In this document: positions 54,012 to 62,117 of the stretch, in pieces
Layout: every line of letters starts with the position of its first letter
How positions within the stretch are numbered: the stretch's first letter is position 1
Origin: CBDFMG01 sp965221205 [NCBI: bacterium]
GTDB lineage: Bacteria; SM23-31
Assembly (NCBI GenBank): GCA_965221205.1
Contig: OZ244870.1
Span: forward strand, 682,001 to 746,000
Direction of reading: 5' to 3'
DNA: 64,000 bases
Notes under the pieces: model-generated
Told to the model about the DNA's origin: nothing
Seen by the model: only the letters and a program-made list of their open reading frames with translations
Database searches by the model: none
Position numbers and translations under genes: made by a program

Positions 54012-54755
54012 ATGTCCACCGATCTAAGTGCGAAGAATATGAAAGCGCTTGTTATAATTCCAACGTACAACGAAAAAGAAAATATCGCGAAAATTGTCGA
54101 TGTTGTACTCAAAACCACAGAAACAGTACATGTCCTTGTCGTGGATGACAATTCACCCGACGGAACGGCCGAGATAGTCCGGACGATTCAAAAAAGCGAA
54201 CCGAAAATTCATCTTCTCTTCAGGGAAAATAAGCAGGGATTGGGAAGAGCATACATCGCGGGATTCCACTATGCTATCGAAAACAAATACGACTATATTT
54301 TCGAAATGGATGCAGATTTTTCTCACGATCCGAATGAAATACCTAATTTTCTGCATAAGATTCAGGATTATGATCTTGTCCTCGGCTCCCGCTATCTGCA
54401 TGGAGTAACTGTAATAAACTGGCCGCTCAGAAGGTTGTTTCTGAGCTATTCGGCTAATGTCTATACACGGATTATAACCGGAATGCAGGTGAAAGATGCA
54501 ACCGGCGGTTTCAAATGTTTCCGCAGAGAGGTGCTTGAGGCAATCGATCTTGATAATGTGAAATCGGGTGGATATGCATTTCAGATCGAGATGTCGTTCA
54601 AAGCATGGAAAAAAGGATTCAAAATCGTTGAGCATCCTATTATTTTTACCGACCGTATTGAAGGAACGTCAAAAATGTCGAAGAAAATCATATACGAAGC
54701 AATCTGGATGGTATGGAAACTCCGTATTATGAGTATACTCGGTTTGTTGAAATAA
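54012..54755 (+). CDS. Polyprenol-phosphate mannosyltransferase-like GT2 (DPM1-type)
   Basis: 247 residues. GT2 core: ALVIIPTYNEKENIAKIVDV, VVDDNSPDGTAEIV, MDADFSHDPNEIPNFL (the DxD-like motif) and VLGSRYLHG, with VKDATGGFKCFRREVLEAI typical of DPM1. There is no C-terminal membrane anchor. It makes a lipid-linked hexose, a donor for GT-C transferases such as the membrane protein encoded at 57072. First of two adjacent GT2 genes, 34 bases after the reductase. Confidence 0.88.
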   Translation: MSTDLSAKNMKALVIIPTYNEKENIAKIVDVVLKTTETVHVLVVDDNSPDGTAEIVRTIQKSEPKIHLLFRENKQGLGRAYIAGFHYAIENKYDYIFEMDADFSHDPNEIPNFLHKIQDYDLVLGSRYLHGVTVINWPLRRLFLSYSANVYTRIITGMQVKDATGGFKCFRREVLEAIDLDNVKSGGYAFQIEMSFKAWKKGFKIVEHPIIFTDRIEGTSKMSKKIIYEAIWMVWKLRIMSILGLLK

Positions 54756-54818
54756 CAGGTGTCATGCAGTCCGGTCTGATCACGAAATAAAATCTGTCTA
54801 TACTTCCTGTTATAACTT

Positions 54819-55703
54819 ATGCCCCGCCTCACTGTTATTATTGTAAATTACAATGTCCGCTCCTATCTGGAGCAGTCTCTCCTTTCTGTACTAAGTGCCC
54901 TGCAGCACATCTCTTCGGAGATCATTGTAGTCGATAACGCTTCGACTGACGGCAGTGTGGAAATGGTGCGGTCTCAATTTCCCGGTGTAAACTTCATTGT
55001 CAATGACTACAATGTTGGATTTGCCTGCGCGAACAACATGGCACTTCAGCGGGTACAAGGCGAGTTTATTGTCCTCTTGAATCCAGATACTCTTGTAAGA
55101 CGAGATACCTTTACAGTGCTACTGGACTCGTTTAGTAAATTCCCCGAGTCCGGAATGATAGGCGGAAAAATTTTGAATGAGGACGGTTCGCTCCAGCTGA
55201 GCTGCAGAAGAAGTTTTCCGACTCCCTGGGTTTCATTCGCTCGTCTTACCGGATTGAGCAGGCTCTTCCCAAAAAGCAGAACGTTTGCACAGTATAACCT
55301 GACATTTCTTGACCAGAATGAATGGAACGAAGTTGATGCAGTGTCAGGTTCTTTTATGGCTATCCGAAAGAAAGTTCTCAAGGATGTCGGCTATCTCGAT
55401 GAGCGCTTTTTTATGTATGGAGAAGATATTGACTGGTGTTACCGTATCAAACAGGCAGGATGGAAAATTATTTACGAACCACGTGCTGTCATTACCCACT
55501 TTATGAGGAAGAGTTCTCGTGAATATGATTGGGATCATACGAAACATTTTTACACAGCAATGCGTTTATTTGCTGAAAAACATTTCCGGTCGAATAAAAC
55601 ATGGGTTCCTTTCTGGTTAATTGATGCGGGAATAAGCATAATCAAAATTGCTGCGTATCTTCACACTCAGGTTATGAAGCTGTGGGGCCGCGGTGAAAAA
55701 TAG
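54819..55703 (+). CDS. GT2 glycosyltransferase (rhamnosyltransferase/WbbL-like)
   Basis: 294 residues: LTVIIVNYNVRSYLEQSLLS, VVDNASTDGSVEMV, NPDTLVR (the DxD-like acceptor-side motif), GGKILNEDGSLQLSCRR, and MYGEDIDWCYRIKQAGWKI. These are typical of GT2 transferases that add rhamnose or similar sugars to lipopolysaccharide or exopolysaccharide, fitting the RfbD-like gene upstream. Confidence 0.88.
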   Translation: MPRLTVIIVNYNVRSYLEQSLLSVLSALQHISSEIIVVDNASTDGSVEMVRSQFPGVNFIVNDYNVGFACANNMALQRVQGEFIVLLNPDTLVRRDTFTVLLDSFSKFPESGMIGGKILNEDGSLQLSCRRSFPTPWVSFARLTGLSRLFPKSRTFAQYNLTFLDQNEWNEVDAVSGSFMAIRKKVLKDVGYLDERFFMYGEDIDWCYRIKQAGWKIIYEPRAVITHFMRKSSREYDWDHTKHFYTAMRLFAEKHFRSNKTWVPFWLIDAGISIIKIAAYLHTQVMKLWGRGEK

Positions 55704-55879
55704 AAGAAAAAATTGAGAAAAACATACTATAAGTAATTGTGATAATTATACTTTGCATTAAAAAAAAATAGTTGTATACTTAATGCTCTGTTATTGAAAA
55801 CTGTATTCGAAAATTCAGATTGACGGAAACGATACATAGCGAGGATTGAACATGACTCGGTTTTCCGGGGAGATTTAAT

Positions 55880-56833
55880 ATGTTTCATATACTTGAGTTT
55901 GAAAAACCGATTGTTGAGCTTGAAAAGAAAATTGATGAAATGCGCGAGTATGCTGACTCCGGCAATATCGATATGTCGTCTGAGATCAGTAAACTCGAAA
56001 AACGGTGTGAAAAACTCAAACAAGATGTTTATTCCAATCTAAGCAGATGGCAGCGTGTCCAGCTTGCCCGCCACCCAGAACGTCCCTATACACTCGATTA
56101 TGCAAAGCGAATATGCTCCCGGTTTATCGAAGTCCATGGGGACAGACTCTACACTGATGATAAAGCGCTTGTCGGCGGTTTTGCAACTATTGAGGGAAGA
56201 AACGTTGTATTAATCGGCCACCAGAAGGGAAGAGGGACAAAAAACAATCTTTACCGAAATTTCGGAATGCCTAACCCAGAAGGCTACAGGAAAGCGCTCA
56301 GGTTAATGAAACTCGCCGCAAAGTTTAATAAACCGATTGTAACCCTTGTCGACACACCGGGCGCGTTTCCCGGTAAAGGTTCAGAAGAACGTGGTGTGGC
56401 GGAAGCAATTGCCCGTAATCTCTTTGAAATGTCACTGTTTCCGGTACCGATAGTCTGTGTCGTAACCGGCGAGGGTGGCAGCGGGGGAGCGCTTGCGCTT
56501 GCAGTTGGTGACAGAGTATTTATGCTGGAAAACTCGATTTATTCAGTCATCTCTCCCGAAGGATGTGCTTCAATTTTGCTCCGCGATGCAACAAAAGCAG
56601 ATCAGATGGCAGATTCACTCAGAATAACAGCAGAAGACTTGATGGAATTAAAAATAGTCGATGGTGTCATCAAGGAGCCCGTCGGTGGCGCCCATAGAGA
56701 TTACGACAAAACGGCCTCCACACTCAAAAAAACCATTCTCACCGCATTGGACACGTTGGATCAACATTCTCCGGAAAAACTCATCGACCAGCGGTCCGAA
56801 AAATTCGGTGCGATGGGTGTGTGGACAGAGTAG
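55880..56833 (+). CDS. accA: Acetyl-CoA carboxylase carboxyltransferase subunit alpha
   Basis: 317 residues, normal length. Starts FEKPIVELEKKIDEMREYA; carboxyltransferase motifs GFATIEGRNVVLIGHQKGRG, PIVTLVDTPGAFPGKGSEER, GEGGSGGALALAVGDRVFML and SVISPEGCASILLRDATKA. It forms malonyl-CoA with AccD for fatty acid synthesis. accD is not in the window. The gene stands alone with its own spacer (177 bases) upstream. Confidence 0.96.
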   Translation: MFHILEFEKPIVELEKKIDEMREYADSGNIDMSSEISKLEKRCEKLKQDVYSNLSRWQRVQLARHPERPYTLDYAKRICSRFIEVHGDRLYTDDKALVGGFATIEGRNVVLIGHQKGRGTKNNLYRNFGMPNPEGYRKALRLMKLAAKFNKPIVTLVDTPGAFPGKGSEERGVAEAIARNLFEMSLFPVPIVCVVTGEGGSGGALALAVGDRVFMLENSIYSVISPEGCASILLRDATKADQMADSLRITAEDLMELKIVDGVIKEPVGGAHRDYDKTASTLKKTILTALDTLDQHSPEKLIDQRSEKFGAMGVWTE

Positions 56834-57071
56834 ACTATTTGATGCATCAGAAATGTAATTTGTTCCGGCCAACTCACAATTAATCTTGAAAATTTCAGTG
56901 ATTTTCACTTCTTTCTTTCTCGTACTTTTCCTATATTGCATCGTCACTTCACAATGATTTCGAATCATATTCGAACGATCATGCTACTCAACTAATTCTG
57001 TTGCGTAAATTGCATATCTGATCACTCCACAACGTTAAACTCCTGACAGAAAACAAAATATCTCATGTGCA
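56834..57071. other. Spacer after accA
   Basis: 238 bases with no ORF or clear terminator. It presumably contains the promoter of the following membrane protein gene. Confidence 0.4.
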
Positions 57072-58295
57072 ATGAAAAATAAAATTGTATATACTGCAAT
57101 TATCATATCTGTTCTTTTGAGGATAGGATTTGTACTCTTTCGCCCACTGTGGCAGGCACCGGATGAGTACCCTCACTTTTATTACATTCAGCACTGGGAA
57201 AAAAACAATAGCAGGCCTCAATATCAGGTAGAATATCCATATTATCAAGCACACCAGCCCCCTCTCTATTATGTTTGTTCTGCATATATACTCAAAATCA
57301 CCTCATTGCTTTTTGATACTGGTCAGGAAGATTCTTCCGATGCAAATTCATCTCAAAGAAGGTCTGGAGAAATGATTGTGCTACGATTTTTTTCATTTAT
57401 TCTTGGTCTATGCTCACTCGCACTTTCCTGGAAAATAATGGAAGAAATTTTTCCGGACAAGCTTGATATCTGCAAGGCAGCATTTGTTTTATTACTTTTT
57501 CATCCCACATTTTTATCGAATACAACAAGTATCACCAACGATGCCTTAGCTGTCTTGACAGGTACTGTGTTACTCTATGGTATTCTCAAAGATATCCATG
57601 TAAGCAGACCTGAAGTAACGGGACTGCTCATATTAATTGGCGTTTTTACAAAGTCTAGTCTACTACTTTTTCTCACGTTTATTGCTCTTTTAGTACTTCA
57701 TTCGGATAAAAAACCAATTACAAAAATAACAATATGCCTCCGGATATGTGTTCCGTTCCTTGTTACATATGGAATAGTCAAACTCGTTCATCCGTTTGCT
57801 GGTGAATCGAATTTGATGCCGCCACTCACTTTCACTGCCGATTCTATTGCTCCGTTTAGAATTTATCAGGTATTCAGGAACTTCTTCTGGAGCTTTTGGG
57901 TTGCTTTCGGCAGAATATATGAAATTCACTTGTCACCGCATTATTATTTGATAGTTTTCATGCCATTTTCACTTGCAGTATGCGGCGGTATTATAAAAGG
58001 TCGTAAAAATCTATTTTGTAATGGTAAAAAAAGTAATACATTTCAGAATCTTCTAATATTACTTTTAATATTCTTTTGTTCCTCGATCGGTTTCAGTATG
58101 TTTTTCTCATTCACTGATTATTTAAACACTTCGTGGGGTAAAAATATATTTCCAATACTATCTGCAGTTTATGTCCTCTTTATTTTTGGATTGGATATAC
58201 TACTGAAACAGAGAGCTAAGGAAATATTCTTAACGCTAGCAGGGATATGTTTTGTAATTGATTGCTGGGCGTTATTCACTCTTACTACGATGTAA
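57072..58295 (+). CDS. Polytopic membrane protein, GT-C/DUF2142-like glycosyltransferase
   Basis: 407 residues with about ten transmembrane segments. After TM1 comes LFRPLWQAPDEYPHFYYIQH, the PDE-H pattern in the first periplasmic loop where GT-C enzymes carry catalytic acid residues. NTTSITNDALAVLTGTV is a second conserved stretch. Such proteins take sugars from polyprenol-phosphate donors; the DPM1-like gene at 54012 could supply them. Family assignment rests on topology and these motifs only. Confidence 0.65.
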   Translation: MKNKIVYTAIIISVLLRIGFVLFRPLWQAPDEYPHFYYIQHWEKNNSRPQYQVEYPYYQAHQPPLYYVCSAYILKITSLLFDTGQEDSSDANSSQRRSGEMIVLRFFSFILGLCSLALSWKIMEEIFPDKLDICKAAFVLLLFHPTFLSNTTSITNDALAVLTGTVLLYGILKDIHVSRPEVTGLLILIGVFTKSSLLLFLTFIALLVLHSDKKPITKITICLRICVPFLVTYGIVKLVHPFAGESNLMPPLTFTADSIAPFRIYQVFRNFFWSFWVAFGRIYEIHLSPHYYLIVFMPFSLAVCGGIIKGRKNLFCNGKKSNTFQNLLILLLIFFCSSIGFSMFFSFTDYLNTSWGKNIFPILSAVYVLFIFGLDILLKQRAKEIFLTLAGICFVIDCWALFTLTTM

Positions 58296-58317
58296 CCCTG
58301 CTGTCAGTGGAAAAACC

Positions 58318-60531
58318 ATGTTCAAAACTATTATGCTTAAAATTGTTATTATTGCTTCATTCTGCATACTATCTACAGCAAATCTTGCTGCGCAGCAGTT
58401 TACGTTTCAGTCTAAAACCTTTCTCGGGAATGTTCACGACATTGTTTCTGTAGAAAATACAATATGGGGTGTTACGAGTGGTGGTGTGATTGCGTACTCG
58501 CAGGAAACTAATGCAATAACGATACTGAACAACACGAGCGGACTCTCTTCAAATAATCCTTCATCAATAGCTCGGGACAACCAAAACCGTTTATGGTTAG
58601 GAATGGACGATGGTTCACTGAATGTGATTAACCTTGAGAATGAAGCCGTTTCAAAGGTGATTATCGATCCCGATCCTGTGCGTATCAACGATATTGCAGT
58701 GTTTGACAACAATCTTTATCTCGCCATGGATATCGGTGTTAGTCAGTTCCTCATTGATAAACAGGAAATTAAATCAACATTTCGGAATCTCGGAAGTTTT
58801 ATAAGCAACACACCGGTTTTAAAACTTTATGTTGCGGACGGAAAAATTTGGGCGGCAACCGAACGGGGGATTGCAACGGCAGATATAGCTTCACCGAACC
58901 TTCAGGACCCTCAGTTTTGGGAAAATTTTACTGTCACCGACGGACTTCCCTCAAATACTTCTACAGGTTTTATTGCAGGAACCGGATTCGTTCTGGCAGC
59001 AACCGACAATGGAATTATCCGAATTGTAAATGGCGCTGTTTTCACCGATGGACTTTCAGGCATATCTGTCAACAGTTTTACAGAAGTGGAGGGAGTCGTT
59101 TATGCTGCGGCACTATCGAGAATATATATGCGGGAAGGAGCAGGTAGCTGGACAGCGATTACTCCTTTACTGGATAACGTGAATGTATTGACCGGTGACG
59201 ATAACGGGTTATTGTGGGCCGGCCGAAATGGACAGGGATTAAGCGTACTTAATGAAACCGGACAGGAGTGGATTACCATTGAACCTCCCGGACCCGGTGG
59301 CAATTCGTTCGAAGAGATGCAATTCGACAGTCAGGACAGGCTCTGGGTAGCTACCGGAATAACTTCGAACAACGGCGTCTACATGTTTGACGGATTAGAC
59401 TGGAAACACTTTACGAGGGATGACGGTCTTGTATCCAACAATACAACAGGCTTGGCGGTAGATATGCAGGACAGAGTCTGGATCGGAACACCGGGACAAG
59501 GACTTATGATTCTTCATATGTCGGACGAAAATCTTGTGGTAACCATTATCAATGAAACAAACGGGAAATTAAGTGGCGCAGTAACTGAGTCATTTGTTGT
59601 TGTCAACAATATTGTTCGTGGATCGGATGATGTAATATGGCTTATCAATACATTTGCCGATAATGGGAAAGCAATTGTCGCCGTAACACCGGATGACGTG
59701 TGGCACTATTTTTCGACTAACGACGGACTTTCAAGTACCGCAATCCGGGATATCGTTTTTGATCCAGCCAACAGGCTGTGGATCGCAACGGAAAACGACG
59801 GTGTCAATGTGCTCGATTACCGGAATAGCCTTGCGGACAAGTCCGATGATGTTTGGACACATTTTACAACATCAGACGGTCTCAGCTCAGACCGGATAGT
59901 TTCGCTGGCGGCAGATAAATTATTCGGCATGTGGATCGGAACCGAGAACGGTGTTGATTTCATTGTTGATGGTCTGCCCGTACAGAGAATTTTCAAAACT
60001 ATTGACAATACGATAACTTCAATTGCCGTCGATCCGGCAAATAACAAATGGTTGGGAACACGAAAAGGAATCAGTATCCTTGCACCCGACAACTTCACCT
60101 TCTCACATTTGACTACCAGCAACAGTGATCTCGTGGATGAGTCGATCATCCACATTCTCATGAATGAAAGGGACGGAAAAGTGTATGTAGGTACGGGAAG
60201 TGGCTTATCGGTAATTTCAACTCCATTCAAAACATCTCCACAATCGTTTGACGAGATAACTGTCTTTCCGAATCCCTTCATTCTCGACGGTTCGGCCACA
60301 TCCCTCACGATTGAAAATCTCAAGCTCAATAGCACGGTTCTCATCGCTACAATCAGCGGGAATGTAATCCGGAAGTTAACTGAAAAAGCAGGAATTGTAA
60401 CAGGTACGCAAGCTGTTTGGGACGGAAAAGATGAGAATAATAATCTCGTGCCGACGGGAATATATATCATTGCTGCAGGAGTTAGCGGTCAGGGTCATGG
60501 CACCCAAAAAGTAGCGGTTATTAGACAATAA
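58318..60531 (+). CDS. porZ: PorZ-like T9SS protein (two-component-regulator-type beta-propellers)
   Basis: 737 residues from ATG 58318, chosen because it gives a clean signal peptide (LKIVIIASFCILSTANLAAQ); an upstream ATG adds 20 unlikely residues. The body contains two propellers of Reg_prop repeats (DNQNRLWLGMDDGSLNVINL, DDGLVSNNTTGLAVDMQDR, PANRLWIATENDGVNVLDY). The last ~90 residues resemble a T9SS C-terminal domain (TVFPNPFILDGSATSLTIEN, then GTQAVWDGKDENNNLVPTGI). In Porphyromonas PorZ delivers A-LPS to the sortase PorU in the attachment complex. Length and layout agree, and porU lies 1.6 kb downstream. Confidence 0.75.
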   Translation: MFKTIMLKIVIIASFCILSTANLAAQQFTFQSKTFLGNVHDIVSVENTIWGVTSGGVIAYSQETNAITILNNTSGLSSNNPSSIARDNQNRLWLGMDDGSLNVINLENEAVSKVIIDPDPVRINDIAVFDNNLYLAMDIGVSQFLIDKQEIKSTFRNLGSFISNTPVLKLYVADGKIWAATERGIATADIASPNLQDPQFWENFTVTDGLPSNTSTGFIAGTGFVLAATDNGIIRIVNGAVFTDGLSGISVNSFTEVEGVVYAAALSRIYMREGAGSWTAITPLLDNVNVLTGDDNGLLWAGRNGQGLSVLNETGQEWITIEPPGPGGNSFEEMQFDSQDRLWVATGITSNNGVYMFDGLDWKHFTRDDGLVSNNTTGLAVDMQDRVWIGTPGQGLMILHMSDENLVVTIINETNGKLSGAVTESFVVVNNIVRGSDDVIWLINTFADNGKAIVAVTPDDVWHYFSTNDGLSSTAIRDIVFDPANRLWIATENDGVNVLDYRNSLADKSDDVWTHFTTSDGLSSDRIVSLAADKLFGMWIGTENGVDFIVDGLPVQRIFKTIDNTITSIAVDPANNKWLGTRKGISILAPDNFTFSHLTTSNSDLVDESIIHILMNERDGKVYVGTGSGLSVISTPFKTSPQSFDEITVFPNPFILDGSATSLTIENLKLNSTVLIATISGNVIRKLTEKAGIVTGTQAVWDGKDENNNLVPTGIYIIAAGVSGQGHGTQKVAVIRQ

Positions 60532-60690
60532 GATGAGCGTCCTAATGGGACCAATCTTTGGGTTCTTATCTCCGCAAGACATATACAGATAGGATGCCGA
60601 TTCTCGCAATTTTTTAAAACTTGCGTGCGAAAGATGAGTTTCACGAGAAAAAGTCCGATAATAGAGATAGTAACTAATCGAATACACTGA

Positions 60691-61655
60691 ATGAGAATAT
60701 CTATTACTATAGTTTCACTCCTGTTCATGTGGTTGTCCTTCTTGGTAACATGTGGGTGTCTCGATGTGCTTGGACCTGCAGTGATTGGTCTGATGCAGGA
60801 AGAAAGTTCAGAAAGCGGGTAGTCCTGTACGAAGTCACCGCCGTCGGAAGAACTCGGCACGGTGTCAGTTATTGTAGAACGTCCCGAATATGACAGTGAA
60901 CCCCACTATTCTCTGGAACTGGGTGCCATTGCATTTGTATCCGAAGAGGAAGGAAACAAAGATATCTGGCGGATCGAACTTGACGGTTCAAATTTGCTTC
61001 GGTCTGGAACAATTCCGAAAATTCTATCGCATTCACTTCGGACTCGCTTGGCAATCAGGACATCTGGATAATGTCGAATATCGGCCAGAATCTGCAGCAA
61101 ATTACCACTGATCCGGCGAACGATGCAATGCCCGATTTCAATCCCGGGGGAACACAGATCGTCTTCACCTCTGACCGCACAGGCAATCCCGACATTTGGA
61201 TCATCACTGTCGCTACAGTCGATATAACCTGACTCACGTTTGACACCGCAAACGACTTCCGGCCCCGCTGATCGAGCACAGGTCTCATCGCATTCGTATC
61301 CAACAGGAGCGGAAGGAATGAAATTTGGACTATTTCCGCAACAGGCGGTGAACCACAGCAGGTTACAAACAGAGTAGCGGATTACGACATGCCGTCATGG
61401 TCACCATCTGGCCAGTTTCTGGCGTGTACCTCCAACCGTTCAGGCAACTGAGATGTCTGGATTCAAGAATTCGGCGGCAACACTCCGCGTGCTATTTCAC
61501 CGATACAGGCAACGCTTGATGTCAAATTTGACACCGGGCCGTCGTTTGTCAGCGACACTTTCAGCGACACTTCTGGTCTCATCTTTTCATCAGCTCGCGG
61601 TGGCGACCTCGACATCTGGCAGATGCTCTTTTTCGCCTCCCTCTCCAGCCAGTAA
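60691..61655 (+). pseudogene. PD40/TolB-like beta-propeller lipoprotein, decayed
   Basis: Starts with a lipoprotein signal (MRISITIVSLLFMWLSFLVT then CGC). A TAG at 60820 and a frameshift near 61020 follow, then PD40 repeats across three in-frame TGA codons: SDSLGNQDIWIMSNIGQN, PDFNPGGTQIVFTSDRTGNP, SGRNEIWTISATGGEPQQ, SPSGQFLACTSNRSGN, RGGDLDIWQ. At two of the TGA positions the repeat pattern demands Trp, consistent with TGG to TGA mutations. It sits between porZ- and porU-like genes and would have been a periplasmic or surface lipoprotein. Confidence 0.8.
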
Positions 61656-61886
61656 ACCTACCGTACCGTATATATTTTATAAAATAAAAAATTTTATCGT
61701 TAAATTTTGTGTGTTGTTGTTAAAATAAAGATAACATGTTGCTCACAATCAATTCAATATTAAACTAAATCGATATTATGCCGACAATAGAAAAAGCATA
61801 CTGAGTGGAGTTCAACTTAGTGGGATTCAAATGTCTCAAATGATGTTGTTGTGGTTATTATACTCTGGTTAAGCGGCAAAAACACC
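61656..61886. other. AT-rich stretch after the PD40 pseudogene
   Basis: 230 bases without an ORF. Nothing recognised before the promoter-like sequence at 61887. Confidence 0.4.
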
Positions 61887-61915
61887 TTGACATTTCAGAT
61901 TTAAATTTGTACACT
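61887..61915 (+). promoter_or_regulatory. Sigma-70-like promoter
   Basis: TTGACA (61887-61892), 17-base spacer, TACACT (61910-61915). One base from consensus in the -10 (TATAAT differs in more; -35 is perfect). Transcription would begin near 61922 and meet the terminator at 62047 before porU. Confidence 0.55.
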
Positions 61916-62046
61916 TGTTTTTACTAAAAATAGTTTTTACAGAAAGTTTGCCTATACTCGTTCGTTAAAGGTTTCTACAGGATTTTTTACGTTATCATTA
62001 TAATTACCTGTTGAAGTATACCTTTTCGGACGACTTTTTATATTTT

Positions 62047-62080
62047 GGGCGTCAAAGGTCTGCTTTGACGCCCTTTTTTT
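62047..62080 (+). terminator. Strong Rho-independent terminator upstream of porU
   Basis: Eleven-base perfect stem GGGCGTCAAAG / CTTTGACGCCC, five-base loop GTCTG, then seven T. Only 37 bases before the porU ATG, in the same direction, with no intact gene ahead of it. It may be an attenuator in the porU leader or the end of a small RNA. Confidence 0.88.
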
Positions 62081-62117
62081 GTTTAAGAGCAGGTTACTGA
62101 AATAGTTCTGAAAGCAC

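Noticed and set aside
61100-61460. TGA codons at Trp-like positions as a sign of TGA recoding or selenocysteine
   Set aside because: Intact genes nearby use TGA as stop (for example 50231, 53037) and TGG for Trp; the same gene also has TAG and a frameshift. Decay is the simpler reading.
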